64,000 nt of DNA from a bacterium 1XD8-76 (GTDB lineage Bacteria; Bacillota; Clostridia; Lachnospirales; Lachnospiraceae), in the NCBI GenBank assembly GCA_003611955.1, contig RAZE01000007.1, positions 1 through 64,000 of the forward strand, given 5' to 3'. The notes under the pieces are model-generated. The model was not told where the DNA came from, did not search any database, and worked only from the letters and a program-made list of their open reading frames with translations. Made by a program: the position numbers and the translations under genes. Shown piece by piece: positions 42,691 through 51,834 of the stretch (its first letter is position 1; every line of letters begins with the position of its first letter).

Positions 42691-42720
42691 ATTATACAAT
42701 AAATGTCGAATATAAATCAA
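42691..42720 (-). promoter_or_regulatory. Promoter of the AraC gene
   Basis: TTGATT and TATAAT on the minus strand with an 18-nt spacer. The divergent TATAAT at 42743-42748 on the plus strand has only a weak -35 (TGAAAA), as expected for an activator-dependent promoter. Confidence 0.45.
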
Positions 42721-42777
42721 TGAAAAATGAATTTTTATCCTTTATAATTCAAAAAGGAAGGACAAGAGGACTGTTAT

Positions 42778-43011
42778 ATGGAAGCGATCATAAAAACGGA
42801 AAAATATAAGTCAGGCAAATGTCTCGCCATCTATGTTGACAGCAAAGACAAGGTAAATGAATTGATGTTAACCCTGATAGAAACAGGGTTTATTGTTAAT
42901 TATGAACCGCGGCACACATCCGAAAACTATGAAGGATGTTTTTTGTGCGGTGATGAAAATGCAATTAAGGTTTGTTACAAAGAATCGAACAACAAAAAGA
43001 AAGGAAGCTGA
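42778..43011 (+). CDS. Uncharacterised 77-aa protein encoded before an MFS transporter
   Basis: It begins MEAIIKTEKYKSGKCLAIYV and includes DKVNELMLTLIETGFIVNYE and NYEGCFLCGDENAIKVCYK. The alternating beta/alpha pattern and three cysteines in the second half suggest a small ferredoxin-like fold, perhaps regulatory or metal-binding; no family was recognised. An AGAGGA site precedes the ATG. It is the first gene of the MFS operon (7-nt gap), divergent from the AraC gene. Confidence 0.55.
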   Translation: MEAIIKTEKYKSGKCLAIYVDSKDKVNELMLTLIETGFIVNYEPRHTSENYEGCFLCGDENAIKVCYKESNNKKKGS

Positions 43012-43018
43012 AACTATC

Positions 43019-44224
43019 ATGCCAAACTATCAAAAAACCAAAACCGCCTGTTACTTGGGATTTATCACACAGGCAATAGCCGCCAACTTTGCGCCGCTGT
43101 TATTTTTAAAATTCCATAGCGATTACCGCATTTCCCTTGGAAATATTGCACTGATCTCCACATGTTTTTTCTTTACACAGCTTTTAATAGATGTGTTTTG
43201 CGCAAAATTTGTGGACAGGATCGGATACCGTATATGTATCGTCATCTCTGAGGTATGTGCTGCCGCCGGACTGATCGGTCTGGCGTTCCTTCCGGATATT
43301 TTACCGAACCCGCTTGTGGGAATTATATGCAGCGTCATTCTGTACGCGATAGGAAGCGGATTGATCGAAGTGCTCTGCAGCCCTATTGTAGAGGCCTGCC
43401 CGTTCGAAAATAAGGAAGCGACCATGAGCCTGCTTCATTCCTTCTATTGTTGGGGCTCCGTGGGAACGATATTGATCTCAACCCTGTTTTTCCTGCTGTT
43501 CGGTATGGACAGCTGGAAATGGCTCACCTTATTATGGGCAATCATCCCGACAATGAATATCTATAATTTTGCGACATGTCCCATAGAACATTTAATGGAT
43601 GAAGGAAATGGAATGGGGATAAGAATGTTGTTCCGTAAACCGATCTTCTGGCTGTTCGTCTGTCTGATGGTTTGCTCCGGTGCATCGGAACTTGCTATGG
43701 CGCAGTGGGCGTCAGCTTACGCGGAAGCGGCGCTGGGATTATCAAAAACGATCGGAGATTTAGCCGGCCCCTGTATGTTTGCTGTCACGATGGGGATTAG
43801 CCGTGTGATTTTTGGAAAATATGGCGACAAAATGGATCTGATGAAATTTATGACCGGCTCCGGAATTTTGTGTGTGATTTGCTATCTTATCACCTCCCTG
43901 TCATCCAGCCCGCTGCTTGGACTGATCGGCTGTATTATGTGCGGTTTCTCTGTCGGAATCATGTGGCCCGGAACGATCAGTATTTCATCTGAAAAATTTC
44001 CGGCGGGTGGAACCGCCATGTTCGCGCTGCTTGCCATGGCAGGAGATTTGGGCGGGAGCATCGGCCCCGGCATCGTCGGCAGTATCACGCAGAAGGCAGG
44101 AGATAATATTCGTATCGGCATGGGCGTCGGGCTTGTATTTCCGGTTATTTTATTAACGATGCTCTTTATGCTCAGCAGGTCAAAAAAAGGAGCCTTTACG
44201 GCACATACCACTCCGCAATACTGA
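43019..44224 (+). CDS. Major facilitator superfamily transporter (sugar-type)
   Basis: 401 aa from MPNYQKTKTACYLGFITQ. Twelve hydrophobic segments are visible, with the MFS loop 2-3 signature degenerate (DRIGYRICIV). SVGIMWPGTISISSEKFPAGG resembles fucose/glucose permeases (FucP/YcaD-like). I chose this start because the upstream frame overlaps the 77-aa gene and AGGAAG precedes the ATG. It overlaps the 3' end of the convergent blaR1-like gene by 29 nt. Confidence 0.82.
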   Translation: MPNYQKTKTACYLGFITQAIAANFAPLLFLKFHSDYRISLGNIALISTCFFFTQLLIDVFCAKFVDRIGYRICIVISEVCAAAGLIGLAFLPDILPNPLVGIICSVILYAIGSGLIEVLCSPIVEACPFENKEATMSLLHSFYCWGSVGTILISTLFFLLFGMDSWKWLTLLWAIIPTMNIYNFATCPIEHLMDEGNGMGIRMLFRKPIFWLFVCLMVCSGASELAMAQWASAYAEAALGLSKTIGDLAGPCMFAVTMGISRVIFGKYGDKMDLMKFMTGSGILCVICYLITSLSSSPLLGLIGCIMCGFSVGIMWPGTISISSEKFPAGGTAMFALLAMAGDLGGSIGPGIVGSITQKAGDNIRIGMGVGLVFPVILLTMLFMLSRSKKGAFTAHTTPQY

Positions 44225-46442
44225 CAACCTCCCCGCCCTCCACCTCAAGCGACCAGAAAATCGGATAGTCCGCCTCTCTCAAATATACCGTGAACTCATC
44301 TTCCCCCACATCTACAGCCGGACCGGATCCGCCCGCCAGAACATGATAGGTGCAGTCGCTGCGGACCCGGTATGTGATATCCGCCCCCTCCAGATCGACG
44401 ATCTCAAAGCCCGCGTCCATGTCATACTCCGGCTTCCAGTCTCCGCTTTCCGGCGTCACCCAGTCCCTTCTGTCTACGGTAACCGTGTTGCTGCCGTAAT
44501 TGAAGTCAGATATATATCCCAGAACCTGCGCAGAGAGAGCACCTGTCTCCGTAATATGCTCTTCCGGCAGAAGCACTGCGAAAGTATCCGCAATCACAGG
44601 CAGCTCCATTCCCCAGCCTTCCTCCGCCTCCGAAGGGTAACAGAAAAATACGCACCATACGCCTGTCTGCGCCTCAAACAATCTGACATGATAGCTGCTG
44701 CCGTCTTCCTGTTTTGACATACCGGCTTTATCCGCCACATAGCCCTCATCCGCCAGAATCTGTTCGATCGAATAACCGCTCTCAAAACCTGCCACCCAGA
44801 GCCTGACGTCCTCATTCACCACCGCCCGCCAGGTGTCCGCCGACTCCTTCTGCCATTCCCCTTCGGGCAAATAAAGGATATAGCCATCCTCCGCAACAAG
44901 CTCCGCCTGTTTTTCCTCGGGTATGCCTTCCTTCATGATCGAAAGCGTGATCGTCTCCCCCGCTGTCTGCACAGCATCGCCAGTATTTTCGGCAGCGCTG
45001 TCCTCCCCGGCACTCCCCGCATCCTGTGACGCATTGCGCACCCAGTAAACATCCTCATCATACCAGTCCATCAGAATATATTCTGAACCGCCGTCATTAT
45101 GATACTGCAGAGTCAGTATCTCCTGTTCAGCGGTGAGATCCTCGTAAGGTTCCACCTCCACCGTGACAACGCCGCCCTGCTCTGCACACTGGCCGGTCCC
45201 GCCGACGCCGATACCGATATAATAGCTGAACGTCCCCGACTCCGACAGTTCCATGCTGTCCCCAAAGGATATCCCTGTCCCCCAGATCGTAGAATCCGTC
45301 CGATCAAAATCGATGATCCAACTCCCCGCCATCTTTGCGAACATCGTATCTCCTGCGTCTCCCGGGAAATTTTCTGCGGACTCCGTCAGACTCCCGTCAG
45401 AGTCCTCCGCCTTATCCTTCACCACGGAACATCCCATAAGCGTCCCCGCGCTGAGAGTCAGAAGCACCGCGCACACTAAGATATATCGGCCGTTTCTCTT
45501 TCCCGTCTTCCTCAGAATATTCTGAAATCGTTTCTTCATAACCTTCTTTCCCCCGTAAAATCCTGTCGATAAGGCCGTGCTTCTTTCACAGCCTTTATGC
45601 AGTGTAGAGAGCAAAGTCTCCGTATACATCTTCCGCATCGCAAGATCCGCTCCCTGAACCACCCTTTCATCGCAGGCAAGCTCCATATCCACCACCGCCT
45701 CTTTCCGCATTAGATGGACCAGCGGATTAAACCAGTGCAGCGCTCCCGCCGTCATAAACAACAGCTTACTCTGCAGATCTCTGCGCTTCAGGTGTACCAG
45801 TTCATGTTTCAGGATATAGAAAAGTTCCTGCGCATTGTACCGATCCTCCGGCAGGATCAGAACCGGTTTTAAAAAACCGAGGATCATCGGGCTCGCCGCG
45901 CCGGGATATTCCATGATGGGTACAACGCGCCTGATCTGCAGCTCGCGTTTACATGCCAAAAACTGCTGTAAGACCACAGGATCTTTTACAAGTGTCCCCC
46001 TCCGGGACACCCGCCTTCTATATATACAATAACTAGTTATATTAATAAATATATATACAAGGCAGCCGGATCCCCACATGTACGCCGCGATATCCAGTGC
46101 GGTAATGTTTTTTTCCGTCTGCACGGGGAGCGGCACAGTCATCTGTGCCGGCACTTCCACGACCAATCTTCCCGGAACAGTACCGGTATCCGTCGCCGTC
46201 TCCCCGGTTTTCTCCGCTGTCGTCGACGCTTTCTCCCTCCACTGCTGCCATACATCCGCCGCGGATCGTCCTGGCGCTCCCCCGAGCGGAACAGCCAGCC
46301 TGAGCGCCAGGACGATCCATATCAAATATTTCCATTTCGCCGCATATCGCTTATTCAAAAAGGGTGACAAAAGAAACAGGAGCACAATGAGCGCACTGAC
46401 CGACGCCGATGTTCCCAGCACAGAAAGAAACAGATCCGTCAT
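44196..46442 (-). CDS. BlaR1-like M56 metallopeptidase with non-penicillin-binding sensor
   Basis: 748 aa. Three or four membrane helices and a zinc-protease domain (HELVHLKRRD, about 213-222) occupy residues 1-315; SPFLNKRYAAKWKYLIWIVL is typical M56. A further helix (YILVCAVLLTLSAGTLMGC, about 320-340) leads into a secreted C-terminal part with two different beta-rich regions (WIIDFDRTDSTIWGTG..., LPEGEWQKESADTWRAVV...). No SxxK or KTG triad of a beta-lactam sensor is evident, so the signal differs. It cleaves or inactivates BlaI-type repressors (family knowledge). The start overlaps the blaI-like stop (TGATG). Confidence 0.85.
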   Translation of the reverse strand: MTDLFLSVLGTSASVSALIVLLFLLSPFLNKRYAAKWKYLIWIVLALRLAVPLGGAPGRSAADVWQQWREKASTTAEKTGETATDTGTVPGRLVVEVPAQMTVPLPVQTEKNITALDIAAYMWGSGCLVYIFINITSYCIYRRRVSRRGTLVKDPVVLQQFLACKRELQIRRVVPIMEYPGAASPMILGFLKPVLILPEDRYNAQELFYILKHELVHLKRRDLQSKLLFMTAGALHWFNPLVHLMRKEAVVDMELACDERVVQGADLAMRKMYTETLLSTLHKGCERSTALSTGFYGGKKVMKKRFQNILRKTGKRNGRYILVCAVLLTLSAGTLMGCSVVKDKAEDSDGSLTESAENFPGDAGDTMFAKMAGSWIIDFDRTDSTIWGTGISFGDSMELSESGTFSYYIGIGVGGTGQCAEQGGVVTVEVEPYEDLTAEQEILTLQYHNDGGSEYILMDWYDEDVYWVRNASQDAGSAGEDSAAENTGDAVQTAGETITLSIMKEGIPEEKQAELVAEDGYILYLPEGEWQKESADTWRAVVNEDVRLWVAGFESGYSIEQILADEGYVADKAGMSKQEDGSSYHVRLFEAQTGVWCVFFCYPSEAEEGWGMELPVIADTFAVLLPEEHITETGALSAQVLGYISDFNYGSNTVTVDRRDWVTPESGDWKPEYDMDAGFEIVDLEGADITYRVRSDCTYHVLAGGSGPAVDVGEDEFTVYLREADYPIFWSLEVEGGEVVSIAEWYVP

Positions 46443-46846
46443 CACACATCCTCCTCCCCGGCATGCTCCGCCTCTATCCTGTCCAGAAATTCCCGGAGTT
46501 CCTCCACATCGGAGCTTTTGATCGCCTTACTGTCGTAAAGACAGGCGATCAGATTCTGGATCGAATTGTCGTAGAGTCTCTCCAGAAAATGTCTGCTAGC
46601 CCCTGCCTTATACTCTCTCTCCGAAATAAGCCAGCTGTACAGATTGCTCCCCGTGGAGCGATCACAGCGCACAAAGCCTTTATCCGCAAGTCTGGTGAGG
46701 GACGTCATCAGCGTGGAGAGCTGCCATTTTCTCCGCCCCTGCAGTTCCTTTAATATGTAATTGGAGGTCACTGCCGTCTCAGCGTCCCAGATCACCTGCA
46801 TGATCTCCAGCTCGGCTTCCCCCAGCTTTTTGATTGTATCTGCCAT
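46442..46846 (-). CDS. BlaI/MecI-family repressor
   Basis: 134 aa. The N-terminal winged helix covers KLGEAELEIMQVIWDAETAV to RLADKGFVRCDRS, followed by the dimer region (SWLISEREYKAGASRHFLERL). It represses its own operon, and probably other genes, by binding two inverted repeats in front of itself. It is released by its protease partner encoded immediately downstream. GGAGATG lies before the ATG. Confidence 0.9.
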   Translation of the reverse strand: MADTIKKLGEAELEIMQVIWDAETAVTSNYILKELQGRRKWQLSTLMTSLTRLADKGFVRCDRSTGSNLYSWLISEREYKAGASRHFLERLYDNSIQNLIACLYDSKAIKSSDVEELREFLDRIEAEHAGEEDV

Positions 46847-46881
46847 CTCTACATCTCCAACTCGTAAATTTCGCCCAACAG

Positions 46882-46931
46882 GTTATACAACCGTATAACA
46901 CATTATACAATTGTATAAGCCGTTTTGTCAA
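46882..46931 (-). promoter_or_regulatory. blaI-like promoter with two 16-18-bp operators
   Basis: On the minus strand TTGACA (46926-46931) and TATAAT (46902-46907) are spaced 18 nt apart. TTATACAATTGTATAA (46903-46918) is a perfect palindrome covering the spacer and -10. TTATACAACCGTATAA (46883-46898) lies one footprint downstream. The 20-bp centre spacing puts both on one face of the helix, as in bla/mec operators. Confidence 0.8.
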
Positions 46932-47020
46932 CATAATCCGATTTAAATGGTGAGATTCTTTTCTTTTATCTGAAAATGCGCTATACTGGAACTATCATAA
47001 AGATAGTAAGGAGCAATTCC

Positions 47021-47920
47021 ATGTGCAGACGCCTCTCCATCTATTTTAAAGAAATGTATCCGATCCCATCAAGATTTGTCCTCGGACTGATCATCTTCGG
47101 AGAGATCCATTTTATCATCCTGCTGAACGCGGGGCTCAGGGATTTTAAGCCGGGATTACAGGAGTTGATCGGCGGGTTTACCGTGTTCAGCTTTCTTCTG
47201 TGGCTGCGGATCGCTGACGATTTCAAGGACTATGAACTGGATTGCCGCCTGTTCTCCCACAGACCCCTCCCCTCCGGCAGGGTACATAAAAAGGACCTTG
47301 CGATCTTTGTCACGATCCTCATCACAGTCACCGTGCTGCTAAATCTGATTTTTATGAACAATTTCGGATTTTTTCTGTTCCTTTATATCTACGGGACTCT
47401 GATGTCCCTCTGGTTTTTCAGCAAAAAAAAGATTCAGAAAAGCCTGCCTCTGGCGTTAGTCACCCACAATCCGGTGCAGATGATCATGAACATCTACATC
47501 ATCTCGTTCACCTGCTTTAAGTATGATCTCCCGCTCTTTACCCGGGTGAATTTTCTCGCCGCATGGACGCTCTACTTCCCGGCGCTGATCTGGGAGATCG
47601 CAAGGAAAATCCGGGCGCCGAAGGACGAGACGGAGTATGTGACCTACTCCAGTCTGTTCGGCTATAAAAAAGCCGCCCGGTTTATCCTGATCATCACCTG
47701 GGTGGATATCATCACTAATTTTTTGCTGGTGTGGAACTTAAATAAGATCACGGTGTTAGCGCTGTTTACAGACGTGTCCTGGATGACCGTAAAATTCTTA
47801 CAGTTTATGAAAGATCCGACCCGATTTACCATCGTGGAGAAGGTGGAGAGGTATACCTACATTCAGGAATCGCTGATGCTGTTGACTATACCGGTCTATC
47901 TGATCTTCGGAGCGATATAG
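47021..47920 (+). CDS. UbiA-family prenyltransferase-like membrane protein
   Basis: 299 aa, seven to nine hydrophobic helices. The first Asp-rich motif RIADDFKDYELD (about 65-76) is followed by HRPLPSGRV, both hallmarks of the UbiA superfamily, which binds prenyl diphosphate via Mg. The second motif is altered (WEIARKIRAPKDETEYVTYS, with KDETEY in place of DxxxD). The usual role is to join a prenyl chain to an aromatic or lipid-head acceptor. AAGGAG is 7 nt before the ATG at 47021; the frame continues upstream without a start. It heads a four-gene operon of unknown purpose. Confidence 0.75.
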   Translation: MCRRLSIYFKEMYPIPSRFVLGLIIFGEIHFIILLNAGLRDFKPGLQELIGGFTVFSFLLWLRIADDFKDYELDCRLFSHRPLPSGRVHKKDLAIFVTILITVTVLLNLIFMNNFGFFLFLYIYGTLMSLWFFSKKKIQKSLPLALVTHNPVQMIMNIYIISFTCFKYDLPLFTRVNFLAAWTLYFPALIWEIARKIRAPKDETEYVTYSSLFGYKKAARFILIITWVDIITNFLLVWNLNKITVLALFTDVSWMTVKFLQFMKDPTRFTIVEKVERYTYIQESLMLLTIPVYLIFGAI

Positions 47921-47965
47921 ATATGCCGGCAAATACCATGATCCTACCCAAACGGAGAACTGCCC

Positions 47966-50410
47966 ATGATCATCTGCCTTAAAAATCACACGACAACCGA
48001 ACTCGGCTCCAAAGCCCGAAATCTCTTCCTGCTCCTGGAGGCAGGCTTTTCGGTGCCTCCCCTTTTCTGTGTGGATCAGGCCTTCCGGGAGGAGGAGGTT
48101 CTCGGTTATCTGGCGGCGCACTTCCCCGATACCGCATCCTTTTCCGTCCGCTCCTGCGCCTCCCTGGAGGATTCCGATCGCTGTTCCTTCGCGGGACAGT
48201 TCAAAACCTTCCTGCAGGTGCCGCGGGAGGAAGTCTGTATGCGCATCCGGGATATTCTCTCCGACGCGGAGCGCCCCGAAATTCTCTCCTACTGCAAAAT
48301 CCATAAGCTTGACCCAGGAGCTCTCACAATGCACGTCATCATACAGGAGATGCTTAAGCCGGATCTCTCCGGCATTCTGTTCACCGCCAACCCGCAGGGT
48401 ATCCTGAACGAATCCGTCATCGTCTGCGGAAGAGGCACCGGCGATCAGGTCGTCGAGGACAGGACGGATACCACCACCTACTATTATCATCTCTCCGACC
48501 GGATCTGTTACTACGAACAGACCGGCGCCTCCCCCCTGCTGACGGAAAAAGAGACAGAAGAACTGATACGATCTTCCCGGAAGATCCGAGCGCTTCTCGC
48601 CCCGGAATCCGGCGTGCAGCATGAGGAGGAGTTCGATATAGAATTTGCGATACAAAACAAAAAACTATACTTTCTGCAGGTACGCCCCATCACATCCATC
48701 GATAAAACTGCCCCCGTCATCATTCTGGACAACAGCAACATCGTGGAGAGTTATCCCGGCATCACCCTGCCTCTCACCCAGAGCTTCATCCGGGAGGCTT
48801 ACTATCAGGTGTTTAAAAGCCTGCTGCTCCACCTGACCGGCGAACCAGAGACGGTGGCCCGGATCGACGAAACTCTGAAACACATGGTGGATGTGGCAAA
48901 CGGACGCGTCTATTACCGCATCAGCAACTGGTACGATGTGCTGCTCTTTCTGCCCTTTTCCGATCGTCTGATCCCCCTCTGGCAGGAAATGATGGGCGTC
49001 AAAGACAAGACCGTAAACTCCGACAGAAACGGACACATCCGCCGGAGCACCCGATTCAAAGTGACCTATTCCTTTTTCCGGCTTCTGTTCACCTGCCCCA
49101 GGGAAATGGATCGGCTGGATCTGTATTTCGCACAGATCATAGAGCGGTTTGAATCTCTGCGGACAGACACGGAAGGGAACCGGACTCTGTTGGCCCGCTA
49201 CCGCGAGCTGCAGGACATGACGGTAAAGCGCTGGGATATCACCCTGGTCAACGACATGTACAGTTTTCTATTCACGGGTCTCTTAAAATCCAGTCTGAAA
49301 GCCAAACACGTCCCCGCCTGTGAACTGGCGGCCAACCGCGCCATCTCCGGTGTGCAGAAACTGGAGAGCATGCGCCCGATCGAACATTTGCAAAAGCTGG
49401 CGTCCCGGGCGAAAAAAGAAAACCGTCTGCCGGAACTGAAATCACTCCGCGACAATGAGGCGTATTTCCGATATATCCGGCAAAACGACAACTCCTTTTC
49501 CCGGGCTCTGCAGGCCTATATCCAAACCTTCGGCGATCGAAATGTGGAAGAACTGAAGCTGGAGAGCAAAACTTTCCGCACGGATCCGATCCTGTTGATA
49601 CGCTGTGTCGTGCAGTGCGCCGAGACGCTTTCCGAACAGGACTACCCGGCCCAGGAGACAGCCGATCCTCCCCTCGCCGGCCTTTCCGCTTTCTTTGCGG
49701 GCAGAGCCGCCGTCGGCATCCGAAACCGGGAGAAATCCAGACTTCACCGGGGACGTCTCTACGGTATGATGCGTTCTCTTGTTCTGCAGATGGGACAAAA
49801 CCTGCGCCGACAGGAAAGGATCACGGATGCCTCGGACGTCTTCTGGCTCTACTGTGAGGAAATCGAAGCGGCGGATTCGGATCCCTCTCTCGACCTGAAA
49901 GAGATCATCGCCGGGCGGAAAAAAGAATACGACGGCTACGCCCAACTTCCCGCCTACTCCAGGCTTATCTTCTCCGGAAAGATAGCCGATAAACATCCGG
50001 GGAGAAATCACAGAATGCGTCATGACAGGACAGACGATATCCACACCGGCACCGCCTGTTCGCCGGGTATCGCGGAGGGAGAAGTGCTGTTGATCGATAA
50101 TCCCTCTCCTCTGCTCGACACAAAGGGAAAGATACTTGTCACAAAAATGACGGATCCCGGCTGGGTATTTCTGATCGCACCGGCAAAGGCCATCGTCTCG
50201 GAGAAGGGCTCTCTTCTCTCCCACACGGCGATCCTCGCAAGAGAACTGAAAAAACCTGCCGTGACCGGCGTGGAACATATCACGGAATATCTGAGAACCG
50301 GAGACCGCATCCGGGTGGACGGCGACACCGGCATCGTAACCATTCTGCACGGCGCCCGGAGTGAAAATACTCCGAAAGACAAACGGAGGGAAGGAGAAAA
50401 ACTGTCATGA
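47966..50410 (+). CDS. PEP-synthase-like / rifampin-phosphotransferase-like enzyme
   Basis: 814 aa in three parts. The ATP-grasp N-terminal domain (about 1-250) has GSKARNLFLLLEAGFSVPP, SVRSCASLEDSDRCSFAGQF, SGILFTANPQG and EFDIEFAIQNKKLYFLQVRP. A helical middle (about 260-700) follows. The C-terminal swivelling phosphohistidine domain has TGTACSPGIAEGEVLL and EKGSLLSHTAILAREL (catalytic His). The PEP-binding barrel of true PEP synthase is absent. The layout is that of rifampin phosphotransferases, which pass the beta-phosphate of ATP to a small-molecule acceptor. The acceptor here is unknown. It overlaps the next gene by 4 nt. Confidence 0.8.
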   Translation: MIICLKNHTTTELGSKARNLFLLLEAGFSVPPLFCVDQAFREEEVLGYLAAHFPDTASFSVRSCASLEDSDRCSFAGQFKTFLQVPREEVCMRIRDILSDAERPEILSYCKIHKLDPGALTMHVIIQEMLKPDLSGILFTANPQGILNESVIVCGRGTGDQVVEDRTDTTTYYYHLSDRICYYEQTGASPLLTEKETEELIRSSRKIRALLAPESGVQHEEEFDIEFAIQNKKLYFLQVRPITSIDKTAPVIILDNSNIVESYPGITLPLTQSFIREAYYQVFKSLLLHLTGEPETVARIDETLKHMVDVANGRVYYRISNWYDVLLFLPFSDRLIPLWQEMMGVKDKTVNSDRNGHIRRSTRFKVTYSFFRLLFTCPREMDRLDLYFAQIIERFESLRTDTEGNRTLLARYRELQDMTVKRWDITLVNDMYSFLFTGLLKSSLKAKHVPACELAANRAISGVQKLESMRPIEHLQKLASRAKKENRLPELKSLRDNEAYFRYIRQNDNSFSRALQAYIQTFGDRNVEELKLESKTFRTDPILLIRCVVQCAETLSEQDYPAQETADPPLAGLSAFFAGRAAVGIRNREKSRLHRGRLYGMMRSLVLQMGQNLRRQERITDASDVFWLYCEEIEAADSDPSLDLKEIIAGRKKEYDGYAQLPAYSRLIFSGKIADKHPGRNHRMRHDRTDDIHTGTACSPGIAEGEVLLIDNPSPLLDTKGKILVTKMTDPGWVFLIAPAKAIVSEKGSLLSHTAILARELKKPAVTGVEHITEYLRTGDRIRVDGDTGIVTILHGARSENTPKDKRREGEKLS

Positions 50411-51834
50411 AAAGCATCAGCGAATATCTGGAGGATGATAAAAACAAATGGGCACACCGCCCCTATATCAGCACAAAAGAAAACGGCGTCTGGCGTACCC
50501 GCACTTTCCGGGAAGTCATAGACGACATCCAGGGTCTGTCCAAATCCCTTCTCGCCCGCGGTCTGGAACAGAAAAACATCATGATCTGCTCGGAGAACTC
50601 CTACGAGTGGATTCTCCTGTACTTCGGCATCATGGGGTATGTCGGCACCTGTGTGCCGGTGGATAAAGAGTGGACAGCCTGGGATCTTCAAAACACCCTG
50701 TCAGCTGTTTCCGTCTCAGCCATATTTTACTCCCGCTCCCGGGGAGAACGGTTTCGGTCTGTCATGGAACAAACTCCGGACATCTCCTGGTTTTGCATCG
50801 AGGACGTTCTGACCGATCTGATCCGGGAGGGAAAAGCCTCCGGGACGCCTCTGTACGGCAAGGTACAGACGGAACAAACCGCTATGATCCTGTTTACCTC
50901 CGGTACCACCAACGTCCCCAAAGCGATCCCCCTGACACAGCATAACCTGTTTGCCAACTGGGAAACGCTGTACCGGCGGACCCCCATGACAGAACAGGAC
51001 ATCTCCTACGTATTTCTGCCCTTTCACCACGTCTATACGGGCGTGGCCAACATATTATACACCCTTGTCTCCGGCATGCAGCTTTTTCTCTGCTCCGATC
51101 TGCAGCGCATGCTCCCGGAACTGACGGAAGTCCGCCCCACCGTTGTATGCACCGTGCCATTGTTTTTATACCGTATGTACGACGCCATGAACGACGCGCT
51201 CCTGGATATGCTGCAAAACATCCGCTTTCTCTACTGCGGCGGCAGTTTTACGGACCCTGCTGTCAAGGAATACTTTATCAAGCAGGGCATCTGTCTTCTG
51301 GAGGCCTACGGCACCACGGAAACTTCCTCCGTCATCGCCCTCGCCCGCCCCGGCGATCCGGACCTCGCCGCAAACGGCGTTGTCCTCGAAAACCTCACAG
51401 TGCGGATCCTCACCCCTGACGAGAACGGCGTGGGAGAGATCGTCGTATCCGGCGAAAGTGTCTCCGAAGGATATCTGAACCGGAATGACCGCTACTCCGA
51501 GTTTGACAAGGACGGCTATCACACCGGAGATCTGGGTATTCTTTCCCCCGACGGGCATCTGTACCTGAAAGGCAGAAAAAAACGTATGATTCTGACTGCC
51601 AACGGAAAGAACATTTATGTGGAGGAGTTGGAAGCGCTGCTCTTACAACATCCTCAGATTAAGACCGCCGCTGTCTTTGAGGAAAACCACCACCCCGCCG
51701 CCGCCGTTACAGCCGGCCTTTCCGAGGAAGAGATGAGGAAATATCTCGCTCAGGTCAACAGCCGGCTGCCCCGCTACAAACAGATCCGTAAATTTTACTT
51801 AAAACCGGACATTCCCGGAGGACGTATCAAATGA
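50407..51834 (+). CDS. Adenylate-forming ligase (acyl-CoA synthetase family)
   Basis: 475 aa. A3 P-loop ILFTSGTTNVPKAIPLT (about 160-176), A5 LEAYGTTETSS, A7 YHTGDLG (about 372-378), A8 KGRKKRMILTANGKNIYVEE. The C-terminus ends IPGGRIK, where the family has a catalytic Lys (PSGKIKR), so Arg takes the A10 lysine's place and the protein stops right after. It would activate a carboxylic acid as an adenylate and perhaps pass it to CoA or an amine, but the A10 change may lower adenylation. AAGGAG is upstream. Its stop overlaps the GNAT start (ATGA). Confidence 0.85.
   Translation: MKSISEYLEDDKNKWAHRPYISTKENGVWRTRTFREVIDDIQGLSKSLLARGLEQKNIMICSENSYEWILLYFGIMGYVGTCVPVDKEWTAWDLQNTLSAVSVSAIFYSRSRGERFRSVMEQTPDISWFCIEDVLTDLIREGKASGTPLYGKVQTEQTAMILFTSGTTNVPKAIPLTQHNLFANWETLYRRTPMTEQDISYVFLPFHHVYTGVANILYTLVSGMQLFLCSDLQRMLPELTEVRPTVVCTVPLFLYRMYDAMNDALLDMLQNIRFLYCGGSFTDPAVKEYFIKQGICLLEAYGTTETSSVIALARPGDPDLAANGVVLENLTVRILTPDENGVGEIVVSGESVSEGYLNRNDRYSEFDKDGYHTGDLGILSPDGHLYLKGRKKRMILTANGKNIYVEELEALLLQHPQIKTAAVFEENHHPAAAVTAGLSEEEMRKYLAQVNSRLPRYKQIRKFYLKPDIPGGRIK

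Noticed and set aside
44196-46442. Beta-lactam resistance sensor
   Set aside because: Only the M56 protease part matches BlaR1; no SxxK, SxN or KTG motif was seen and no beta-lactamase is nearby.
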